From JAWKOK01 sp963765875 (GTDB lineage Bacteria; Chloroflexota; Anaerolineae; Caldilineales; Caldilineaceae): a stretch of DNA of 64,000 nucleotides. The notes under the pieces were generated by a model, which worked only from the letters and a program-made list of their open reading frames with translations, made no database searches and had not been told where the DNA came from. The stretch covers positions 62,001 to 126,000 of the forward strand of contig CAVXYK010000007.1 of the NCBI GenBank assembly GCA_963765875.1, given 5' to 3'. Shown here one piece after another: positions 58,467 to 64,000 of this stretch. A program made the position numbers and the translations under genes. The first letter of the stretch is position 1. The number at the start of each line of letters is the position of its first letter.

Positions 58467-59204
58467 ATGGGCTCTGAAAAAATACTGTTGGCTGATGACG
58501 ATCCCATGATTGTCGATGCGCTGGAGCACCAATTGAGGCGCGAGGGCTATGATGTGGTAACAGCGTTTGACGGTGAAGAGGCGCTCAGCCGCTTTGAAGA
58601 ATGCTCGCCGGACCTGGTGCTACTCGATGTCATGATGCCCAAGCTGAACGGATGGGATGTCTGCCGTGAAATCCGTGGTCAGAGCCATGTCCCGATCTTG
58701 ATGCTCACCGCACGCGACGATGAGTTTGACCGTGTGTTGGGGCTTGAGTTGGGGGCCGATGACTATGTTACCAAACCGTTTAGCACGCGTGAGTTGATTG
58801 CGCGTATCCGTGCCAACCTGCGACGGGCGGCCATCGACTCAACGCCGGTCTCCGAGAAATCAGAAGGCGATGGCGAACAATCCATCGTCCGCCTTGGCCA
58901 CATTTCTATCGACCGACGTCGCTATCTGGTGGTGAACAATGATGAACCGGTGCATCTGTCACAACGCGAATATGCCTTGCTGATTGCATTGCTAAACGCC
59001 GACGGCGCTGTGGTCAATCGCCAGATGTTGATCGATCAGGTCTGGGGTGAAGAATGGATCGGTGATCCACGAACGCTCGATGTACACATCCGCTGGCTGC
59101 GTGAAAAGCTGGAAAAGAACGCCGGCACACCGCAGATGATCCTGACCACACGCGGTGTCGGCTACCGACTTGTGACCCCGGACGAGATTGCCTCCAATGA
59201 CTGA
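58467..59204 (+). CDS. OmpR/PhoB-type response regulator
   Basis: 245 residues. Receiver domain: acidic pocket ADDDP, phospho-acceptor D54 in LVLLDVMMP, T in MLTARDD, K in YVTKPFS. The C-terminal winged helix, with SQREYALLIALLNADGAVV and RTLDVHIRWLREKLEK, is PhoB-like. The stop overlaps the kinase start by 8 bp, so the two are co-translated and certainly partners. Targets are not visible; the adjacent haem/flavin genes are the obvious candidates. Confidence 0.95.
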   Translation: MGSEKILLADDDPMIVDALEHQLRREGYDVVTAFDGEEALSRFEECSPDLVLLDVMMPKLNGWDVCREIRGQSHVPILMLTARDDEFDRVLGLELGADDYVTKPFSTRELIARIRANLRRAAIDSTPVSEKSEGDGEQSIVRLGHISIDRRRYLVVNNDEPVHLSQREYALLIALLNADGAVVNRQMLIDQVWGEEWIGDPRTLDVHIRWLREKLEKNAGTPQMILTTRGVGYRLVTPDEIASND

Positions 59205-60861
59205 AACGTCCACATCCCCCCAAGAACCGCAACGGGCACGCTGGTTTTGGCAACGCCGCCTCCAATATCGGTTGATGCTGGCCTTCGGCCTGCTCTTTCT
59301 GGCCGTCCTGACATTGCTCATGCTCTACGTGTTGGATGTCGTTTATGAGACGCAACTGAACCAGGCCGAACACGATCTTGAGATTGAGTCTTTTTTGATC
59401 GCCAATGCACTGGAAGATCCACTCAGCGGGTACGCCGCCGAGTTTGAGAGATATGAAGAAGATGACGAAGACGTAGACGAAGAAGACGACGAGGACCACG
59501 GAGAAGATGACCACAAAGATGAAGACCATGAGCAGGGCGGTGGAGGGGAATCGGAAAACGAAGGTTCTGCCGAGGCGGCCACTATCAGCCAAGTGGTTCA
59601 AACTTCGACGCGGGTTCAACAATTGGTGGAATGGTATGCCGATGACGCCGAAAGCCGGGTGACCATCCTCGATGCCAGTGGGGCCGTCGTCGCCGACAGC
59701 CATCATCCATCGGATCAAGTTTCCAACCAGGCGACTATGCCCGAGGTGGAGGCAGCGCTGCAGTTTTCGGAGCAACACGATATCCGTTCGGACGAGTTCA
59801 CCGATGAAAGAACGCTTTATGCAGCGGCGCCGATCCAACTCGGCAACAATTTGCTCGGCGTGGTGCGTCTGGCCAGGCCGATGTCGGAAGTGCTCGAACC
59901 CATTCGCAACATGCTTGCCAGCTTGATTGTCGCCACCTTGGGCGCGACGCTGCTTGTCATGGTCCTGGCTGTCTGGCTCAGCCGCTACCTTGTGCGTCCG
60001 TTGCGTAGCTTGGAAGAGACTGCTCACGCGGTCGGTGAGGGAAACTTTGACCAACGAACGAGAGTAATGACCCCGGATGAGATCGGCACAGTCGCCATTG
60101 CCTTCAATGATATGGTGGAGCGATTGCAGCGGCTGGTCCAGGGACAGCGCCTCTTCATTGCCAACGCCAGTCATGAATTGCGCACGCCCTTGACCAATAT
60201 CAAGCTGCGTAGCGAGGCGCTGATCGACCTGGCGGACGGAGAGCAATCCGAAGAAGATCTAGCCTTGACCCGGCGCTATATTGAAGAGATCGATAGCGAG
60301 GCTGACCGATTGAGCCGGCTCGCCAATACATTGCTGGATCTGTCGCGTCTTGACTCCTTGGACCGCAAGCCGGCTACGGAAGGTGTCGATCTTGCACCCC
60401 TTTTACACTCTATCGCCAACTCAATCCAACTGCGCGTGGAGCAGAGCCGGCAGACGTTCGACGTCAGCATCCCGGAGACATTGCCTCTGCTGCATGTATG
60501 GCCGGATCAGATCGAAACCATTGTCTTGAATCTACTAGATAATGCTATCAAGTATACGCCGCCCGGCGGTACGATCGGTCTGAAAGCAGATATCTCTTCC
60601 CAGCATTGCCGTCTGCGTGTTGAGGATACGGGCCCTGGGATACCCACTGATGAATTGCCGCAAATTTTTGGACAATTCTACCGGGTCGACAAGGCGCGTA
60701 GTCGCCAGGAGACCGGCTTTGGCGTCGGCAGCGGCGCCGGTTTGGGCCTCTCGCTCATCAAGACGCTGGTCGAACGCAACGGAGGCGCCATCAGCGTCGA
60801 GAGCGAATTAGGCCGGGGATCGGTCTTTACAGTTCTATTTTCGATCGAAGAGGTTGACTGA
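59197..60861 (+). CDS. Membrane sensor histidine kinase with acidic extracytoplasmic loop
   Basis: 554 residues from ATG 59197. TM1 is at about residues 26-45 and TM2 near 240-262. The loop between them includes residues about 84-124, made almost entirely of Asp, Glu and His (YEEDDEDVDEEDDEDHGEDD), then a PAS/dCache-like ligand part (SRVTILDASGAVVADSHHP). HAMP follows (VRPLRSLEETAHAVGEGNFD), then HisKA with H326 in NASHELRTPLTN. The ATPase domain shows N-box NLLDNAIKYTPPGG, G1 VEDTGPGIP and G2 GAGLGLSL. Complete. The acidic loop resembles the tail of the protein at 54881, which suggests the same cation is sensed and bound. Confidence 0.93.
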   Translation: MTETSTSPQEPQRARWFWQRRLQYRLMLAFGLLFLAVLTLLMLYVLDVVYETQLNQAEHDLEIESFLIANALEDPLSGYAAEFERYEEDDEDVDEEDDEDHGEDDHKDEDHEQGGGGESENEGSAEAATISQVVQTSTRVQQLVEWYADDAESRVTILDASGAVVADSHHPSDQVSNQATMPEVEAALQFSEQHDIRSDEFTDERTLYAAAPIQLGNNLLGVVRLARPMSEVLEPIRNMLASLIVATLGATLLVMVLAVWLSRYLVRPLRSLEETAHAVGEGNFDQRTRVMTPDEIGTVAIAFNDMVERLQRLVQGQRLFIANASHELRTPLTNIKLRSEALIDLADGEQSEEDLALTRRYIEEIDSEADRLSRLANTLLDLSRLDSLDRKPATEGVDLAPLLHSIANSIQLRVEQSRQTFDVSIPETLPLLHVWPDQIETIVLNLLDNAIKYTPPGGTIGLKADISSQHCRLRVEDTGPGIPTDELPQIFGQFYRVDKARSRQETGFGVGSGAGLGLSLIKTLVERNGGAISVESELGRGSVFTVLFSIEEVD

Positions 60862-60925
60862 ACCGCCGGAAACGAGATTCCCACAGAATCAACGATCCTT
60901 ACATCTCCGTACGAAATCCTTCTAT

Positions 60926-60954
60926 TTGACATTAGAACATTTGTTCTGTATTCT
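60926..60954 (+). promoter_or_regulatory. LexA-type SOS promoter of the mutasome cassette
   Basis: TTGACA (60926-60931), 17 bp, TATTCT (60949-60954). The spacer contains AGAACATTTGTTCT (60934-60947), a GAAC-N4-GTTC box of the Gram-positive/DinR type. Lies 240 bp before imuA with a family D repeat in between. Confidence 0.8.
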
Positions 60955-61095
60955 TCTGTTCATCTTCGCTGACTACATCGATTCCTTTGCCGATAACTGT
61001 ACACAAAATCGAACATTGATGTGGTTCAACCGGATCAGGGGGTTGACACGTCGGAACATCGACTCACCCTGCGGTGCATCCTGGGCCTCATAGAT

Positions 61096-61164
61096 TACGC
61101 GTCCCTCTCCAAAAATTGGAGAGGGACCGCCGGGCGCTTGAGGCGCCCCGGCAGGGTGAGGCGA
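61096..61164. repeat. Dispersed element, family D copy 2 (in imuA leader)
   Basis: TACGCGTCCCTCTCC ... GCAGGGTGAGGCGA with CTCTCCAA/TTGGAGAG and GGCGC/GCGCC hairpins, as at 12443-12510. Located between the SOS promoter and the imuA start. Confidence 0.8.
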
Positions 61165-61188
61165 CGTCAACGGTGAAAACAGACAGAC

Positions 61189-61989
61189 ATGCCCAAGCCA
61201 AGAACAAAGCGTCGTGACCTTGAAAACACCGTCGCAGCCATCCAAAAACAATACGGTCCCCGGGCTCTGCATCGTGGCACAGAGACTGCCGTCATGCGCC
61301 AATGGCCCCATATTCCGACCGGCTTCAGTGCGCTGGACGCCATTACCGGTTGCGGCGGCGTTCCATTGGGGGCGACCACCATCTTCAGCGGACAAACCAC
61401 TTCCGGCAAGTTGACGCTGGCTTTTAAGGCGCTGGCCGGGGCTCAGCAGCGAAGCCGAGACGAGCAGGTCGCCATTCTGGATCTGACCCGCCAGAGCGAC
61501 CCTGACTATCTAGTGCGCTGCGGTGTTGATCTGGACCATCTGTTAATCGCACGGCCGTCGCCAGGTCCCGGCGTGGTCGATCTGCTGGTCGATCTGCTGC
61601 GCAGTCGCCAGTTGCGGTTTGTGCTGGTCGACAGCCTGGTCGAGCTGATGGCCGATCGTCCGACCGCTCGCCGGCTCAATGCGACTTTGGGTCTGGTGGA
61701 CCATGCCCTGCGCGAGGCCGGCGCTGCCTTGCTCTTCATCGACGATCCGGCCCCGCCCTGGAACCGGTGGGCGCTCACCGGCTGGCTGATGAGTCGAAAT
61801 TGGCCGGTCATCCAGCGCTCGTCGTTGCATGTAGAGTGCCGGCGGGAGCGCTGGCTGCGGCAGGACGGTGATCTGGTCGGCTATCAAGCCCAGGCACGCG
61901 TCTTACGCAGCCGATGGGCTCAAGGACAGCCTGTCGCACCGATCAAGATTCGCTTCAACGGTACAGTGCAGGCCCATTCGACCTGGTAA
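61189..61989 (+). CDS. imuA: RecA-like ImuA mutasome protein
   Basis: 266 residues. RecA-like core: GFSALDAITGCGGVPLG, a degenerate Walker A (GQTTSGKLT, with Leu after the lysine) and a Walker B-like LRFVLVDSLVEL. There is no L1/L2 DNA-binding loop of true RecA. ImuA proteins bridge RecA filaments and the ImuB/DnaE2 translesion polymerase complex. The C-terminus (QARVLRSRWAQGQPVAPIKI) ends shortly before a palindromic gap. It is the first gene of the cassette and is followed by imuB in the same direction. Confidence 0.82.
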   Translation: MPKPRTKRRDLENTVAAIQKQYGPRALHRGTETAVMRQWPHIPTGFSALDAITGCGGVPLGATTIFSGQTTSGKLTLAFKALAGAQQRSRDEQVAILDLTRQSDPDYLVRCGVDLDHLLIARPSPGPGVVDLLVDLLRSRQLRFVLVDSLVELMADRPTARRLNATLGLVDHALREAGAALLFIDDPAPPWNRWALTGWLMSRNWPVIQRSSLHVECRRERWLRQDGDLVGYQAQARVLRSRWAQGQPVAPIKIRFNGTVQAHSTW

Positions 61990-61992
61990 TAG

Positions 61993-62092
61993 ATTTCACC
62001 ACAGAGGCACAAAGGGAACACAGAGGCCACAGAGAAAAAATAACTCTCTGTGCCTCTGTGGTGAAATCTCTGTGGTGAAATCTCTGTGGTGA
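61993..62092. repeat. Palindromic element in the imuA-imuB gap
   Basis: TTTCACCACAGAGGCACAAA ... CTCTGTGCCTCTGTGGTGAAA, followed by two short direct repeats TCTCTGTGGTGAAA. Related to the CACGGAGGCACGGAGG stretch inside dnaE2 (63855-63901). Confidence 0.8.
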
Positions 62093-62104
62093 CTAAACCT
62101 TCCC

Positions 62105-63293
62105 ATGAGCGTACTCTGTTGTCGGGTTCCCGACTTTCTCATCAATCTAACAGTACGTCATCATCCTGAGTGGGGTGACCGGCCGTTAGCGTTGTTGGGC
62201 CACGACGAACGGGTCTGTGCCGTGTCGGGCGCGGCTCGTGTTGATGGTGTGCGTTTGCAGATGCGGCCACGACAGGCCGAGATCCGCTGCCCGGATCTGC
62301 TGCTGCACCCGCTGGATATGGCCGATGGCCAGGACGAGCAGGCCCGCTTTGAGGACGCGCTTGTTGACTGGCAACTGCCGGTGGAGCCGCAGGGATGGGG
62401 CATGGCCTATCTGGATCTGCAACCTATTGCCACCCTTTCTAGCGATGTCCAACCGTTGGCCGCCGATCTGGGCAAGCGGTTGCGTCAGAACATCGGCGCC
62501 GATCTTCAGCCGTCCCTGGGCTGGGATTCGGGAAAGTTCACCGCTCGTGTAGCCGCCCTCTCCGTGCAGCCGGGCCATATGCGTTTGGTCGACAAGCCGC
62601 AGGAGGTGGCCTTCTTGTCCGATCTCTCCATCACGCTATTACCGTTGCCGCCCCAATCGTTGCAGCAACTGCATTGGCTGGGCATTCGTACGCTGGGCCA
62701 GTTTGCCAAACTGCCGACTGCCGCGCTCTGGCAGCGGTTTGGACAGGCCGGCAAGCTGGCCAAACGCTGGGCGCAGGGCCAGGATGACCGGCCGGTGATC
62801 AACGGTCTCTCTTCCGCCTTCGAGATGATCGAAATCGATATCGATCCGCCCAATCGCGCGGCTGGATCTGATCATGCAGGCGTTGCTGGATACTCTGCGT
62901 CCGCTGCAACAGACTTTGGCCGAACGGCTTCAGGGCATTCGACGTCTGCACTTGCATCTCTATTTCGTCGACGGTGAACGCCGCGATCTTGAACTGCTCT
63001 TTGTCGATGCGGCCGGCGACGAGGCGCGTCTATCGGCCAGTCTGCGCAATCGGTTGGCCGCGCTCTCCTGGCCGGCCGAACTGAGCTTTGCACGCATCTC
63101 CATGCTGGAAGCGGGCGAACTGCCCGTTCAGCAGCTGACCCTCTTCGCCGAGGAGACGCCACAGGCCGCGGCCATGGAGGCGCTGGCGGCCGGCCTGGAC
63201 AAACGCTATGGCGCGGTCTTCTTTCGTGGTCGACTGATTGACGCTCAGCACGTCGTTTCCGAACGGCGTGCACAACTGCATCCGTTAGCGTGA
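62105..63293 (+). CDS. imuB: ImuB, Y-family DNA polymerase-like protein (one frameshift)
   Basis: Starts MSVLCCRVPDFLINL at 62105. The palm region lacks the first catalytic aspartate of Y-family polymerases (CCRVPD in place of DxD), as in ImuB, which acts as a scaffold binding the beta clamp rather than as an enzyme. The thumb/HhH part is seen as LHWLGIRTLGQFAKLP. Near 62860-62874 the frame changes and the little-finger part continues (MQALLDTLRPLQQTLAERLQ) up to SERRAQLHPLA. About 395 residues in all. The stop overlaps the next gene (GTGA). A clamp-binding peptide was not identified with certainty (QLTLF at about 63133 is a candidate). Confidence 0.86.
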
Positions 63294-63550
63294 CGCGCCT
63301 CTGGCCGGACGGCGAACCCATCCAGGTTAATACCGATGAGGAGGGGCGCCCGGTCGGGTTTGTCTGGCAAGGGCAGCCCTATCGCCTGCACCAGATCCAG
63401 CAGCGCTGGCAGGTTGACAACGATTGGTGGAGCGAGGAGGGTCGTGTCTGGCGAGACTACTTGGCTATTACCACGACAACGGGGCTGTTGTGCGTGATCT
63501 ACCGGGATCTGTTGGCTGAGGATTGGTTTTTGGCGAAGTTGTATGACTGA
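63290..63550 (+). CDS. DUF6504 family small protein of mutasome cassettes
   Basis: 86 residues, start GTG 63290 overlapping the imuB stop. Pattern IQVNTDEEGRPVGFVWQGQP, QIQQRWQVDNDWWSEEGRVW, DYLAITTTTGLLCVIYRDLL, LAKLYD matches the short protein commonly found between imuB and dnaE2. Function unknown, probably a partner of the translesion complex. The stop overlaps the dnaE2 start by 8 bp. Confidence 0.82.
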   Translation: MTRLWPDGEPIQVNTDEEGRPVGFVWQGQPYRLHQIQQRWQVDNDWWSEEGRVWRDYLAITTTTGLLCVIYRDLLAEDWFLAKLYD

Positions 63551-64000
63551 TTATGCCGAACTCCATACCCACAGCTACTTCTCCTTGCTCGACGGTGCGT
63601 CTTCGCCGGAGGTATTGGTGCAACAGGCCCAGGCTTTGGGGCTAGCTGGGCTGGCATTGACCGACCATGATAGCCTGGCAGGCGCGGTGCGTTTTTGGAT
63701 CGCTGCTCGGGCCGCCGGCCTCCACGCCGTGATCGGGGCCGAGGTGACGCTGGAGGATGGTCATCACCTCACGCTGCTGGCCGAGACCCAGGCCGGCTAT
63801 GCTAACCTTTGTAGACTTGTGACTAGGGCGCGGTTGGATGTTGTTGAAGGGCATTCACCACGGAGGCACGGAGGAGGCACAGAGGGGCACGGAGGAAAAA
63901 TAGGAGAGGCTGCTTTCGATCTGGATAACTGGCCTGGCAAGGTTGAGCCGTCGCTTGCCTATGTGCGGTTGGCTGAACTTTCTGACGGGTTGATTGCGCT
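63543..64000 (+). CDS. dnaE2: Error-prone DNA polymerase III alpha subunit DnaE2 (N-terminus, runs off window)
   Basis: From ATG 63543. The PHP domain starts YAELHTHSYFSLLDGASSPE, with the HxH metal motif, then LALTDHDSLAGAVRF and VIGAEVTLEDGHHLTLLAET, then NLCRLVTRARLD. After that an in-frame stretch translated from a CACGGAGGCACGGAGG repeat (63855-63901; PRRHGGGTEGHGG) interrupts the usual sequence before LAELSDGLIAL. DnaE2 does translesion synthesis with ImuA/ImuB. No frame break is seen in the 152 codons present. Confidence 0.9.
   Translation, partial: MTDYAELHTHSYFSLLDGASSPEVLVQQAQALGLAGLALTDHDSLAGAVRFWIAARAAGLHAVIGAEVTLEDGHHLTLLAETQAGYANLCRLVTRARLDVVEGHSPRRHGGGTEGHGGKIGEAAFDLDNWPGKVEPSLAYVRLAELSDGLIA
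63855..63901 (+). repeat. Dispersed GGAGGCAC repeat within dnaE2
   Basis: TCACCACGGAGGCACGGAGG, GAGGCACAGAGG and GGCACGGAGGAAAA, similar to the TTTCACCACAGAGGCACAAA arm at 61993. It stays in frame and encodes Gly/His/Arg. Confidence 0.75.

Noticed and set aside
1..64000. tRNA, rRNA or tmRNA genes
   Set aside because: No cloverleaf or conserved rRNA segment was recognised by eye in the intergenic regions; a dedicated scan would be needed to be certain.

Overview
The window looks like a G+C-rich chromosomal segment of a filamentous or biofilm-type Chloroflexota (Anaerolineae / Ardenticatenia / Caldilineae-like). This is inferred from the gene repertoire: XRE-TM-TPR regulator, SH3/TolB lipoproteins, very large DUF11/SdrD/GEVED surface proteins ending near a 'YLPII/WLPMI' motif, an ImuA-ImuB-DnaE2 mutasome, and many short palindromic intergenic elements. 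No rRNA, tRNA or CRISPR was recognised. About 14 genes carry single-base frame breaks while long neighbours are intact. Most of these probably reflect consensus indel errors rather than biology, so frameshifted genes are annotated over their full inferred extent.

Layout. 0-16 kb, mostly minus strand, is housekeeping and small-molecule metabolism: RNase J start, family-4 uracil-DNA glycosylase, a membrane-anchored XRE-TPR protein (plus), AzlC/AzlD, a SAM methyltransferase with an SRA-like/HNH nuclease, then a run of PLP-linked genes (IlvE, a group II decarboxylase, an FMN-binding PNPOx-like protein, an aminotransferase, GNAT, cupin, MocR regulator) and an arsenic pair (arsR, arsM) with matching operators. 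16-19 kb (plus) holds a badly frameshifted xseA, an SH3 lipoprotein and a remnant NarL-type response regulator. 19.7-32.9 kb is one enormous exported surface protein gene (about 4,400 codons) ending in a 30-copy, 30-bp acidic repeat. 33.6-37.5 kb is a malEFG-type sugar importer without its ATPase. 37.8-44.2 kb is a MacB/MacA-like exporter plus an SH3/TolB protein. 44.7-49.6 kb (minus) has two further surface proteins that share their leader region and 3' end by duplication. 51-53.7 kb has an AI-2E-family permease and an MFS transporter.

54.3-60.9 kb (plus) is the most intriguing region. Two exported coiled-coil proteins (the second with an Asp/His-rich tail), an ApbE flavin transferase, a small exported proline-rich protein ending in a flavinylation-like motif, a haem-b ferric-reductase-like membrane protein, and a two-component system whose sensor loop is also Asp/Glu/His-rich. 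I infer an extracytosolic flavin/haem electron-transfer or metal-handling module. 60.9-64 kb is a mutasome cassette (imuA, imuB, DUF6504, dnaE2) preceded by a promoter with a GAAC-N4-GTTC LexA-type box in its spacer.

The intergenic DNA carries at least eight families of short palindromic or terminal-inverted-repeat elements. One is nested inside another with a TAA target duplication, and one lies in frame inside dnaE2.
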